Assembly: GCA_022393335.1 (NCBI GenBank)
Contig: JAJEKB010020949.1
Location: 152,331 to 216,330, forward strand
DNA: 64,000 nt
Reading direction: 5' to 3'
DNA from: Macrotrachela quadricornifera
Taxonomy: Eukaryota > Rotifera > Eurotatoria > Philodinida > Philodinidae
The position numbers and the translations under genes were made by a program. Shown here in pieces: positions 1 to 12,909 of this stretch (positions within the stretch are counted from its first letter, which is position 1; each line of letters starts with the position of its first letter). A model generated the notes under the pieces. It was not told the DNA's origin and searched no databases. It worked only from the letters and a program-made list of their open reading frames with translations.

Positions 1-348
1 AAGATATATAATCAAGATTTTAGCTAATCAACAATATGAATAGACATTAGGAACTTGTAGAGAAAATAGTTAATTCTAGAAACTTTAGCAAATTTGTTTT
101 CATAAACGATTAATAACCGTTTTCCACAGTGTTATATAATTTATTTCACCTTTTTACAGATATCAATAAGATTTGTAACTTTTCTTACCAAAACTTAATT
201 TTTGTTTGCTTTTTTCTCGGATTTCTGTATGGAACCTACAGTAAATGAAAGAAAATCAAACTCGAATATTCAATCGAATTCAAATATTAGATGATTTTCT
301 GAGGTTTTTATTCATTTTCCCAACATTATATTATAGTATTGCACATGA

Positions 349-3300
349 ATGGTTGGTTTTGATGCAAGAAATAAAGATGATGTGGATTCAAGATTTCTAT
401 GCCAGGTATGTTCACTAATTCTACGCGATCCTATTCAACTTATTTGTGGTCATCGACAATGTAAATCATGTGTTGAACCAATAGATGGGTACGTATATAA
501 CGCACATTTCATTAATTTATATATAAATTTTTTCTTTATATATCGAAGAGAAATAATAAATTGTTCAGAATGTCGAGAAGAGACTGAGAAGAAAAAGGTA
601 AAAATGTCAAACTCATTTTTATTCGATCAATTTATTTCATCTTGTTTCAGGTGTTATTCGATAGAGGTTTTAAAACTGATATGCAAATGCTAGATATCAG
701 ATGTTCCTTATGTGACTGGAATGGATCGCTAAAAGACTATGAGGTATAATGATGAACAAATATACAACTCTATAAAACCCAATTTAATTCTTAAAATTAG
801 TATAAGTATAGGATAAATAATGAAGCACAAAAATAAACTTGAATATTGAAGTTCATTGTATTGATTAGGGATGCAACGGTGACGATAACCGTTCCACCGG
901 TAACCGGTACGGACCGGTAACCGTTTCACCGGTCATCACTATGTGTTACACGAGTAATCCTCTCAAGTACAAAATTTACCGGATACCATTAGGTCCTCAA
1001 CTGCTATATATTTGTGAAACTCTTGGGTCCTCAAGTACTATATATTCGGAGTATCCTTTGGTCCTTAAGCACTATATATTAGGGGTACCCTTGGGTCGCC
1101 AACTGCTGTATATTAGAGTACCCGTGGTTCCTCAAGTACAATATATTGGGGGTACCCTTAGGTCCTCAAGTACTATATATTATGGGTACCTTTGGGACCT
1201 TAAGTACTATATATTAGGGGTGCCCTTAGGTTCCCAACTGATGTATATTAGGGGTACCCTTGGGTCCTCAAGTACTATATATTGGGGGCACCCTTGGGCC
1301 GCCAACTGCTGTATATTAGGAGTACCCTTAGATCCTCAAGTACTGTATATTGGAGGTACCCTTGGGTCCTTAACTACTATATATTAGGGATACCCTTGTG
1401 TCTTCAAGTACTACGTATTAGGTGTAGCCTTGAGTCCTGAAATACTATATATGGGGATAGCCTTGGGTCGTCGAATGCTTTTATACGAGGCTGTTTTTGG
1501 TACCCCAAGCTTTGCTGCATGGAGTACCTATAGGCTCTTAGGAATTACTATGTAATGCCATTCTTAGACCAAGGAGCCTGTTCTATGAAGGTATCTCCGT
1601 GGGTCGTCAGGAACTCTTGCATCGATGAAACTTTGAAGTCTCGTATAGTGTTAGATGGAGGAGCTGTTAGGTGCTCCAGCAGCATTCTATAACGCTACTC
1701 ATAGGTCACACGAGAGATACGAGAAGCCATTAGTTCCAGTCGTATTGATAGTGTGCAAAAGGGCATCAAAGATGCCGGTATTCAAGAACTCATCTTGAAT
1801 TTGAATTCGCTCACTGTGGAAACTTTTGAGAAACTTGCGAATACTCTGATTATCAAAAAAGAAAGGCCTTCATGTTGGAGAAATCAAGGACAGAAAATCA
1901 GTGTATCCAGATTTCAAGTTCTCAATTTTTTGTTCACGTCAGTACCGTTTTTTTATGTGAAATAGTTCCAGATAAAGCTCCAAAACGGCTTTTCGGGATC
2001 GAGCAGTTGGAATCTAGCATTGATTGCTTCAAAACTTTCGGATTACGTGTTTTTATGTAACTATCAACACAACTATTACCCAGTAGTATTCGTAATCGAA
2101 CCATTAGCATTGTTAGATCACTCTTGTGACCTATGACTACCTTTATATAATAGGAGACGAGAACCTAACAGTCTCTCCATATAGTAGCTCTTTGCGGCCT
2201 ATGGACACCCGTGTATCATACAACTTCAGAACCCAAGGGTACCCCTAATATAAAGCAGTTGAAGACCCAAGTGTACCCCCAATATATAGTACTGGAGGAC
2301 CCAAGGGTGCCCCTAATATATCGTGGTTGAGTACCAAAGGGTACCCCCCAATATATAGTACTTGAGGACCCAAGGGTACCCCTAATATATTGTGGTTGAG
2401 TACCAAAGGGTACCCCCTATTTACAGCACTTGACGACCCAAGGGTACCCCCTATATAGAGCACTTGACGACCCAAGGGTACCCCAAATATATAGCAGTTA
2501 AGGACCCAAGGGTACCCCCTATATACAGCACTTGAGGACCCAAGGGTACCCCTAATATATGGCAGTTAAGGACCCAAGGGTATCCCTAATATGTAGTGGT
2601 TGAGGACCTAAGGGTAGTCCTAATATACAGCACTTAAGGACCCAAGGGTACCCAGAATATATAGTAGTTGAGGCCCCAAGGGTACGCCTAATATATACTA
2701 GTTGAGGATTGAAAGGTATCCGGAAAATATTGTACTTGAGGCGATGACTTTTGTGACACATACTGAGGACCGGTGAAACGGTTACCGGTGAAAAGGTTAC
2801 CGGTCCATACCGGTTACCGGTGAACCGGTGAATGATCGTCACCGTTGCATCCCTAGTATTGATAGATATAGCATAGTGCTATCAATCACTAATACGATGT
2901 TGAATGGAAATATGACTATGTTTTAAGTCATAGTTTCTTTGGAAATTCAATATTTTACAAAATGATTAAAACTAAGTTGTCATCAAAAAATATTTAAAAA
3001 TTTTCTCTTTATGATTATATGAAGTTTTTCGCCAAAAGGATTAGTTTTTACTAAATTTACCGAAAAAACAGCCAGGTGCTCTTATTATGATTTTTAGAAA
3101 ATTTTTACACATTTTTAAAATATTCAATACAATTCAAACTAATATTAGAGCTATAGTCAAAAAACTTGCACATCTATTCCTACAGATACTATCTTATATA
3201 GATGTTCTCTTCGAATTGTTTTCTTTTATGGTTGATAGCCCACGAAGAGTACTATTAAACAGTATAATCTGATATTTCTTTTGTTCATCTTTAGAAGAAA

Positions 3301-6227
3301 TAGAAAGTAAAGATCTTTTTTCCTTACAGATGATAAAAATTTCAACATTTTAAACTTCTTCGCCCAGAAGAATGATGAAGTTTATCAATTTATTTTGACC
3401 TTATTTTCCTAATGCTATAGTTTATAATTGATCAAAAGCTCCTATGAAATGAACATCAAAGGTATCAGATAAGTATTGAAGCATTTATGATGTATTAATG
3501 CTATCAAATTGTTTAATGGCATGACTGATACGTTTTCAGTCATTTCTCTCATTATAAACACTTTTGATGATGAAAATTTTCTAAAATAATATCGCTCTTT
3601 TTATCGCTTATATCTAACAGCAAAATAATACGCTGCTCTCGAACAGATAAACTTAATAGAATGATCAAAGCTGCATCTTAGTGTATAACAGACAATACAC
3701 TTTGATTTGCCAGATGATCTCATTCATAAACCTTTTTTTTGCTTTTACAGGTACATATTTTAGTCATTCGTTTAGACTTTTTGACTAACAACAATTTATT
3801 TTAATCTAGTACTAGATAGTCGTTAGGTAAAATACTTTTTCTATAATGAATTACACAGATAGCTTTTATGACTTTATTTTAGCAATATAATAGTGATATA
3901 TGATAGATTTTTGATGGAGAAGAAGGTTATATTAGTATATAGATTTGCATCAAAGATAAGAATCTAGTATAACTATTGAATAGTCACCTAAAAAAATGAC
4001 GCTCATGATTACTTCGAACGATATAAAAAAAATTCTAAGATTAAAAAAGACTTTTGTGCAAGTTTTTTTTGACTATAGCTCTATTATGCCTTCTTGTTCT
4101 TTGGTTTAAAGTTGTAAATGGGAGTATACTTTTGTCTGATCAAGTATTTTATATTTGGTTCATACTCTGAATTAATATGATATTTAACCTAATACAGATA
4201 CCTCTTTTGTGATTCTTTTAACATTCTGTTCATAAAAAACGTTTTTAAAAAATGAATAAAAAAAATGAAATTCAAAATTCTATTTAAACCAAGGTTGCAC
4301 ATAGATGTTAACGCCTATTTACAATTCCCTAGAGCTCTGTATCTTTGCCAGTGATGAAATCTTAGCTATTCTCCTAGGAACGATAAAGGGATTATGACTA
4401 GGTTACAAATTTGATGTAACTTTCCATGTCAGACTAAAATCTTCCTCAAAAACATTTCTTATCACGGCAGCTCAATTCTGAAAATTTCAGTCATAATGCG
4501 TATAATGTTAATTGTAAAATTCAATGTGAAGAACTCTCTATTATAAACAAGATTATAGTGAGTTAAAATCGATGACCAATCTGTTATCATTCGAATGATG
4601 CGCCATCTTCATCGATATAGGAACTTCAATGAGCATTCACACGTATAATTTCATAGAAAGAGCCAATTTTTACTGTTTATAAGTAGTTACATAGCAATTG
4701 CGTTTAAGACTTGTAAGAATCTTGTTAGTATTCTGTTATATATCAATATTTTCATGTTGATGTATATATTTTCTTTTAGAGTCACCTTGAACAAGTTCAT
4801 TCAAAAGCAACATGTCAATACTGTGACAAAGTCTTTGATTCAGTAAATAATCTTGATTTACATAAACTAAATGAATGTGATAAAATTACTGTGCCTTGTG
4901 ATCTCAAACAATTTGGTTGTTCAGATTCAGTAGTGCGTATTCAAATGTCTGATCACTACAGGACTGAACAACATCAAAATGCAATAATGTCTTGTATACG
5001 TCGTCTAATATCCAATTCATCGAATGATCAATATGAAAGAATTTCGGAAATGGATATTGATATCCCTTATCATTCTAGTACGATGATGATTTCACCTGTC
5101 GATAATAATAAAATTGTTCATGTACAAAAGATCTATGAAACAATTGATATTCTTGCTGATGGATTACAGACATTAAATGATGATACACAACGAATTAGTA
5201 ATGAGTCACTTTGCATGGAAAATTCAATAGATTCTTTAATGAAAGTTATTTCTGTAATGAAATTAAGTATTCAAGAACAAAATACATTTGTAGATGGATT
5301 AAAACCTAATCAAGAGATTCTTCATCAAGATGTTGCAACATTAAAACAAAACATTGAAGATATGCAATATGTTTCTTATGATGGAACATTTATATGGAAA
5401 ATTACAAATTTTCAGAAACGAATGAGTAACTATCCTATTATCTTTTAGTTTTACTTAAATGAAACATACTCTCCTCAAAACTCATTAAATCCTAGTCATC
5501 ACTACTTTTCATATTCCGTACTTTAGTGTACACTCTCAAATCATCCCTTTATTAATCTGCTAGTAAAAGACTATTTTTCAAGCATTACTTTATATTATTT
5601 TCAGAAAAAACTATCATTTAACATTTTTGAGCATTTATCTTATAGTTTTGAATATTTTCAGTTGATGCACAATCAGATCAACAAACTTCAATCTATTCAC
5701 CACCATTTTATTCATCACCAACTGGTTATAAGATGAGAGCTCGTTTATATCTTTATGGTGATGGAAATGCTCGTCGTACTCATATGTCATTATTTTTTGT
5801 ACTTATGCGAAGTGAATATGATGCAGTTTTAAAATTTCCATTTAACTATAAAGTCACATTTTGTCTATATGATCAAACTTCTGCACAAAGACATATTATT
5901 GATTCATTTCGACCTGACATCAAATCAAATAGTTTTCAACGACCACGATCAAATATGAATATTGCAAGTGGGATTCCAAAATTTTTTCCAATATCAATGA
6001 TTCAACAAGAAGGAAATCCGTACTTAAAAGATGATACAATATTCATCAAAATAATGGTTGATTTTGGAGATATGCCGAAAACATTGTTACCATATGCATT
6101 AAGTTTAAATCCAGGACTTCCAACAAATATTCAGCAGGATATGATTAAAATGGAAGCAGAAAGACAGATTCAACAAACTTCTATGATACCAAATATATTG
6201 TCACAAAATAACGATCAATCTAATTGA
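349..6227 (+). CDS. TRAF-like RING / zinc-finger / MATH protein (copy A), five exons
   Basis: Exons 349-488, 549-597, 651-743, 4780-5425 and 5662-6227 join in frame to about 497 aa. Residues 18-55 form a RING with the spacing C18-C21-C33-H35-C38-C41-C52-C55. TRAF-type zinc fingers follow (CSLC at 81-84, CQYC near 106, ending in a KITVPCDLKQFGCSD block), then a low-complexity helical segment and a MATH/TRAF-C domain from GTFIWKITNF (about 295) to about 455. The family acts in cytoplasmic receptor signalling, the RING as E3 ubiquitin ligase and the MATH domain as ligand or adaptor binder. All introns are GT-AG; introns 1 and 2 are 60 and 53 bp, while intron 3 is about 4 kb because a transposon sits in it. 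A poly(A) signal AATAAA lies at 6302. Exon phases match copy B at 14.6 kb, which supports this model. Confidence 0.8.
956..1465 (+). repeat. ~36-bp tandem array, left arm of the hAT element
   Basis: About 13 diverged units of roughly 36 bp, core GGTACCCTTGGGTCCTCAAG followed by TACTATATATTAGG. Frames through the array stay open because the unit length is a multiple of three; the resulting Tyr/Gly/Leu-rich repeats are not a gene. Confidence 0.85.
1470..2225. other. Unique core of the hAT element
   Basis: Non-repetitive stretch between the two repeat arrays. One plus-strand frame (about 1700-1965) reads a short peptide with ILNLNSLTVETFEKLANTL, faintly like the start of a MIF4G domain, but it ends at stops after some 80 codons with no further similarity. 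It could be captured host sequence; nothing more can be supported. Confidence 0.35.
2228..2720 (-). repeat. ~36-bp tandem array, right arm of the hAT element
   Basis: The same unit as the left array but inverted (CTTGAGGACCCAAGGGTACC core), about 13 diverged copies. Together the two arms can fold back on each other. Confidence 0.85.
2864..4779. other. Remainder of intron 3 of TRAF copy A, no gene seen
   Basis: AT-rich intronic DNA ending in a good acceptor (TATTTTCTTTTAG at 4779). A short inverted repeat (AGAGCTATAGTCAAAAAA near 3148 and its complement near 4065) suggests another old element. The open frames are short and carry no recognisable domain. Confidence 0.5.
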
Positions 6228-9200
6228 TATTCTTTTGTTGATGCTACACAGTGATTATCATTTTTGATGACTTTTCGGTCTTGTAACACAAGACTTAGTT
6301 CAATAAACATGAAAACTAAAATTTTTCAAAACATGTCAATGATGATGTTTGTTTGGGGTTTATATATCGTGACTAACTACAGTGAAAAGAAAATAGTCAA
6401 AGTGCCAGATTTATATATCGCAGTATTTGAGAGAAACTAAAGCTTTTAACGGTCAAAGACTTATGGTCCCGACTCCTATAATAATGTATCCGTTAAGAAG
6501 CCTCTACCCTTATTAACAACAAAATGCATTCCATTAACTCCAATTGCTATATAATTCCCGAATGAGATTGAATATTTTCTTAAAAATATAAATGAGAATT
6601 CATTTTCTAAATTTTGATAAGAAAATTCTTTCCGAGATAAAATAAAATACATCTTCTCAAATCAATTAATAAATAAAAAAAGACGCATTTGTAGTGCACC
6701 AAAAAGAAGTCGTTTTCGCAGACTCAAATTTCATCGATTTTGAAACCAAAAGCTGCAATTATAAAGAATCTATCTTATGTAAAAATTGTAGAGCTTTCAC
6801 ATTGAATCTCCTGAGATATTTTGTTTTATTAATACAGTATATTAAGTGCATAAAAGTAAAATCTTAAGTTCGGCCATTATTTTATATAAATCAAGAGTGT
6901 ACATGAAAAAAAAATATATATAAGAATAATTATTCAAAGTACTTAGAATTTCTAAATACTTTTTGGATGCTCGTCTACATGTACCTTCATTAGAAACATT
7001 TAACTTTTATAAGGGAAAATTTCATATAGTTAAATATCGAGATTCTAAGAAAATAATATGGACAAAAGGATAATGTCCAGAAGAGTGATGGAATAAGCCT
7101 GCATTCGTGAACAATATGCAAAAAAAAACGAATGATAGGAAAAATCCATAATGGTAGGAAAGAGAACAGAGAGAACTGAGATCCACGTGAGGTTTGAATC
7201 ATCCATACATGATGATGACAGAACGAAGAAAAGATGAAAAAAAAGTATTTCGGATCTTAACAAAGATATAAATTTTTTATTGAATTTTACGCAATTAAAG
7301 ATTCAAATATAACTTTTCTTGTAATTCTAGGTTAGAAATATTGTCTATTTTAATAATTTCGTTAAATTTAAATGATTGATTAGTCCGCATGCTAGATTCA
7401 CATAGTTTTACAAACGATAATCTACTAATTTTTTCTAATCAAAATTTCAATATTTTATATATAATGTAAACTCAAATACTTGTTCTAGGCGGCGGCTTTT
7501 TTTACAAAACACTAAATAAAGTAATTTTGTTTCGCGGAAGAAAAATTGCCAGATCTTATGAAATACCTGATTCACGAAAATAGAGTATGAGTCATCAAGG
7601 GAAAAAACCTTTTATATAGGTAAAAATAACATTGGAACGAATTTATCAGTGAATTTGGTATTACATGAAGCATATTTAGTACAAAGTAAGTGCTTTAACG
7701 CTTTCTTAACTTCAAATTTTATATTAAGTGAAGAGATCGAAATAGTTAGTGAGTGAAATGTTCCATAATTATTCACGAGTAATTTATTCATCAAATAGCA
7801 ATATAATCTAAACAATTTTTCAATTTTTGGCTGATAAAATCGAATGAACATCAGATGAAATTTAACATTTGAATCTAAGAAAATTGAGATCCAAGTTTTT
7901 CTTGCATATTCACAGTCCTGTTAACTGGAGTTACTCATTATTCCAATTTGAATGGATATCACTCGTATAATATACTAAGGATACTCTCTCTCTTTCAAAA
8001 AAAATGGAAGAAAAATTCTTTCGTTTATATATTTTAAAGGGAGGTTGAATATTGAGCTTTCGTTCTTCGCTTGAACGAGTTCGATCCGACTTGCCATTGA
8101 CATTTTATTCGATTTTTATGAATAGCTGATTGACGAAAAATTGTCAATATTTTCCTCTCTGATAATAAGTAATAGAAGGTTTCCATAATAGGTAGTTCAT
8201 ACAATCGATAAAAAACGAACTTTCGACTATATAAAATTATTTTGAGTTTTTCTCGAAATCAGGTTTTTATACATAGCGCTCAATTTTGCTAAAGACAACC
8301 ACTTTCTAACTGTATCCACTCGGGCTGGAATTTTTATCACAGATATTTGGACTTATTCTCTAGAGGTAAAATCGACCGCTTTCATTTTTGACTTATCCAT
8401 CCAGATTGATAGGATTCACAAAGGTCAGAAAACGGATTTTCAGGAAAACTTCCCGATACTCTTTTTTATAAAAGAAAAAGGAAGTGAAGTTTTTCACAAA
8501 AGTTCAAAATTACCTCTGAGATATAGTTGTAAGTATATGCAAAAAAATTTTCATTCTAGTCGAACAAAATTTGATTGAGTCACACAATGGCAGAATGAGA
8601 CTATGAAAAATCAAAGTTTTCCACAAAACTATACAAAGATCTTTTGTAAAAATTTTTCCTCAAACATGTATCTCGTTATGTGTTGTGTACTATCTGTGGT
8701 AAAATTTTCAGTCTGATCGACCTTACCATCTTCGAAATTCAAAAATGATCAAAAACATTAAACTAATTTCAGAGTTCCTTTAAATTGATTTATATATTAT
8801 TCTTAAATAAGAAGAAATATTAACTTAGATAATTATTTTAGTTTATAAATATACAAAAGTACAATAGACAAATAGAATATGTCATTATATTTTGTATTAT
8901 CTCTCAATATAAATCTAATTCGTATTAAATAGATGGGTTTTTTCTTTTGTAGAATATGATTATGCCATAATGACAAATCACACACAATCTTCACTCTAAT
9001 TCATTTCCTAATGAATCATTATTGAGAAAAAATACGCATTATTCACATTTTTGACGCACTTTATTTCATATTGTCCTTCCCACATAATTGGAAGAAAAAA
9101 ATGCGCAGTCGTCATTATGCAAATATTTCTATCCCGTCTTGACCTTTATAAAATAGAGTAACATAACAGCTAATTTAGTGCATGAATACTATATATTTCT

Positions 9201-9530
9201 TCATAACGCTTGTTCTTACGCAAGTAATGTATTGTACAAAATTATATTCTACTATGAAAAATATTAGTCATAGTGATATTAGTTATTGAAAGACCATGAA
9301 AAATAGTTTATTTTCGATAGTTAGTAATATTTGCATAATATAGCAGTCCGAAATTGAGATTGGTACTAGTCATTTTTTATTATCGATTCATGATGAAAAA
9401 AGAAAGATTCTTTGATTGATTTCAATCTATGAGTAAAAGACATGATATTACCTCTCGTACTTGAGCTTTTTACCTAAAATATGCATGTATAGTTTTTTTC
9501 TTTCTGTCATTCTCTTTAATCAAAACCAAA
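6228..9530. other. Gene-free AT-rich interval with one decayed foldback relative
   Basis: No coding potential was recognised; the open frames are short, low-complexity and lack splice-joined continuations. At about 6690-6860 the text ATTGTAGAGCTTTCACATTG and the following ATATTTTGTTTTATTAATAC resembles the inner arm of the foldback at 25.3-26.3 kb, so this is probably an old fragment of that family. Confidence 0.4.
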
Positions 9531-9538
9531 ACTAAATC

Positions 9539-12500
9539 CAAGGGAAAAAAAGCGGATTTTTTGGGATTTAAATCTGAAAAAATCTAAAAGAAATTTCAAA
9601 AAGAGTTTGTAAAATCCAAAACTATCATAACTAAATTCTATCGTTAGTGATGCTTTTAGCCTTAGTTACAAACATAAATAAATTTAGTCTGTGATTTTCA
9701 AGTTTTCCAACAGTCAGACACTACAAGCAGACCAAAAAGAAGTATGGCACGGCATCACGAGTTTTACAGTGCTAGACTAAGGTAAATTTGAAATGAATAG
9801 GACTTATCCAATACGAAATAAATCTGCGAAGGTATGCCACAATACTAATACAGTTTTGCTATTGATAACGGCTGAAACCGCAACCAGTCGAAGATCATAA
9901 GTTGAAATCCTTTACGCTGCAGATCTGATTACGAGATGTATTCCCTAGGTGAATATACATCTAACTGACTCATGATCTATTGAGTCATTAATAGTTGTTT
10001 TTTTTGCATTATAATTCGATCAATCAAAAATCCAAGTTGAAATTTGAATTTTTTTTAGTATTCATTTTTATTTTATAATGATATGTTCTCTTGTTTTTAA
10101 TATATTGTAGACTGATATGGATTAGCCATATGTCTAACATTATAACTCACTAGTGATTCTGTATCTATACTGCTAATCTTACATTTTTATCTCTTTCTAC
10201 ATGTGCATAATCACTATATAATTTCGAGAGAAGTACTTTTACAATCACTATTACAAACTTGATTTTTATTTTTATATTACACTTTCTTTAATAGATTTTG
10301 TATATGGTACGTATACACGAAACTATGTGCTATCATATTCCGGGATAACTTTTTATACCATACTGACTTTCTTATAATATGACATAGAGTACATCTGATG
10401 GTCATAGTCATGGTAGAGGAAGACCAGTAGTGTAAAACTTGAAAATTGAATTCAAGTATCCAACTATCATTTCAAGCTTTCAAGTATTCAAATATTCAAG
10501 TATTCAACTATTCAAGAAAGCACGCATATCATCCCGTCGTCTTCTTCTGGGTTTTGCTCCTTCGCAAAGGATTGCGCCCTCACTTCAGCTAATCCTATTG
10601 TGTTTGGTCCCGCCTCCCCCCAAAGGTTGCACTCTCACCCTCAGCTGCCCCTGTTGGACTTGGCCCCATTGCCTCAAAGTTGAATACTTGAATAGTTAAA
10701 AACTTGAAATGATAGTTGAATAGTTGAATTCAAGTTTCAAATATTACATGTATGCGAATATGTTGGGATCTACCAAAGAATAGCATCTAGAACCTATTGA
10801 ATCTTACCTATCGTTGCTATCTACAACTTTGCCGACTTTCACTGGTGATTGTACAGCCAAAATCTCTAATAAAAACGCATTCACAGAAATTGGTCTATGA
10901 TTTTATGTAGGATAAAAGTTGATATTAATAAGAGTAATCTGATAGACTAGAATCGTTTTCCAAGACTTCATTTCTTACTGAGCGAAAGGTAAACTCTTTT
11001 GGCCTATGATCTCGTGTTTCCCTTAGGTACTCGAAAAGACGTTTTTGTCATTTTTCTGTTTATAGTTTCGACAGATCGATAGAAAAAAGCGTACTAATCA
11101 CGAAAATCATGTTATATTTTTATATTATATAAGTAATAAGGGATATCTTGGGCATTTTTAAAAAACGAAAAAATCAGTTTTAGACCTAAAACGGTATTAA
11201 TATTCGTGCATGAATCGTCGGTATTAGACTTCTTCGATACAGAATCTTTTCCTCTATTAGAATATATGAGAAGATTTCGGAGATACGATTCTTCTTGAAA
11301 AGTTATTCGGTGAATATCATCCTCAATTGATGTCATACTATCATATGCAACGCTATTTTACGTCGGTGAATCATTGAGGTTTTTATGTACAAAAGGTAAT
11401 TCGGCGAACTCTTTCCAATGAAACTACTTTCAACATTGTTTGTACTGCTCTTGTATCGCTTGCACAGCCATCCTGGGCTAGGAGAAGGTGCCTATAATGA
11501 TTACCTGAACGTTGATTATCATCGTTATAAATAATTTCACTGGAAAGGGCTCGTTGAACTAGCTTACATGCATAAAAAACCTCGTTGATTCATTGGTGTA
11601 ACGTAACATTGCATATGATAGCGAGATTCCCATATGGGGTAGTTTTCGCCGAACAACTTTTCAAGAAGAATTCTATCTCCAAATTCTTCTTATATATTTT
11701 GATAGAGAGAAAAATTCTACACCAAATAAATGTAATGCCAACGATCGTACATTTGGTAATAACAATTCGTTAGACTAGAAGCTGATTTTTCAGCCTTTCA
11801 AAGATGTCTAATATGTCTATTATTCCTCGATTGATTTAGAAGAAAAAATACGATATTTGTGATGAGTATACTTTATTCCATCGATTTGTAAAGACCATAA
11901 TTAAAAAAGAAAAAAATAGTTTTTGAGTACCTTGGGTATACTTCAGGCAAAAAAAAGCTAATCATTCACAGAGTACTAAGTAAAGTCGTGGAAAACAATA
12001 CAATTCGATCATGAAGTTAGACTTGGAATCACTATTATTGTGCATGGAATCATGCACTCATTTTGAGGAATGCGTTGTTATTATTAATAATGACTCTATG
12101 ACACCCAACAAGAATCGAAAAATTTCGAGACAGCATACCCAGATATAACCCTTCAGATTCTAGACAACATTCACACGTAGGACTTAACGACTTCGAGAAA
12201 CCATTTCTAGACACAGGTTGCAAAATTATGGGACGCTGTCTAAAATACATATAAGTTCTTAGAATCGATCTTTTAATCAAATTTTCCGCGCAAAAGAGCT
12301 AAACTCTTTGATTTTGAAGCGACGCAGTCCTTATCAATATCAATACGTCAATATCAGTCAAGCTCAATCCAAATATCACTCAATAGTAAATGGTTAATTG
12401 TTGACGTTATCGGTACTATGGCACTCCTATCACTAACTCATACTTTTTTACACATAATAGTGAACACTGATTAGGAAGTTTCAGTAGCAACCAGTTAAGA

Positions 12501-12901
12501 GTGATGAATCCTTCAGCACACAGGAAAACGTGAGAAATGGCAGAAGCTTAATGTCGTAAAACGTTTTTAATGTAAATTAGGATCACTTGATTGGCCGAAA
12601 GCCTTTAAATATTGGTTTTGTTGTTGTGATTGCAGAAGTGCCATCAATTCAGTCAAATTGCTGAGCCTTAGAACGCGGTATAACGCTGTTTTATAAAAGA
12701 AAACCTGGCATTCATTTGATAGAGAAGGAAAAGGATAGTTAAAATGCTAACGAACCCTAAAAAAGTCAAAAGTTTTCAAAAAGTCCCAAAAATCTCACAA
12801 TTCTGAAGAATCCCAAATAATCCTTAAAAACCCCAAAATCCCAAAAAATCCCGAAAAATCTTCTCTGGATTTGAAATCCCGAATCCGCTGTTTCCCCCTT
12901 G
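9539..12901. mobile_element. Decayed hAT-like element, 3.36 kb
   Basis: Terminal inverted repeats start CAAGGGAAAAAAAGCGGATT (9539) and, read inward from the right end at 12901, CAAGGGGGAAACAGCGGATT; similarity continues through GGGATTTnAAATC. An 8-bp duplication ACTAAATC flanks both ends (9531-9538 and 12902-12909). TIR length, CAAGGG terminus and duplication size fit hAT. Internal frames are broken and no transposase motif could be recognised, so the element is old or was non-autonomous. Confidence 0.75.
10434..10745. mobile_element. TTCAA-rich foldback MITE nested in the hAT-like element
   Basis: The left end GTAAAACTTGAAAATTGAAT and the right end are inverted copies with arms made of repeated (T)ATTCAA(C/G) words; the ~130-bp middle is distinctly GC-rich with CCC-rich text. 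A half copy with the same terminus occurs at 18.6-18.8 kb, so this is a dispersed family. The open frame across it is a by-product of the repeats. Confidence 0.7.
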
Positions 12902-12909
12902 ACTAAATC

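Larger units (their letters stand above)
866..2855. mobile_element. Non-autonomous hAT-type element inside intron 3 of TRAF copy A
   Basis: The element starts TAGGGATGCAACGGTGACGA at 866 and ends with the inverse at 2855, and is flanked by a perfect 8-bp duplication GTATTGAT (858-865 and 2856-2863). An 8-bp duplication and a TAGGGATG terminus are typical of hAT transposons. Both ends carry subterminal clusters of the palindrome-like ACCGGTTACCGGT. The interior has two arrays of a ~36-bp repeat in opposite orientation around a ~750-bp unique core. No transposase is visible, so mobility would have depended on an enzyme supplied elsewhere. Confidence 0.85.

Noticed and set aside
941..1387. Long open frame of Tyr/Gly/Leu repeats
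   Set aside because: It is a translation of a ~36-bp tandem array whose unit length keeps the frame open; no start context, no domain.
3140..4090. Inverted repeat AGAGCTATAGTCAAAAAA as element ends
   Set aside because: Only about 26 bp match, with no target duplication, so an element boundary cannot be supported.
10439..10699. 86-codon Pro/Cys-rich frame
   Set aside because: Spans the TTCAA foldback and its GC-rich centre; repeat artefact.
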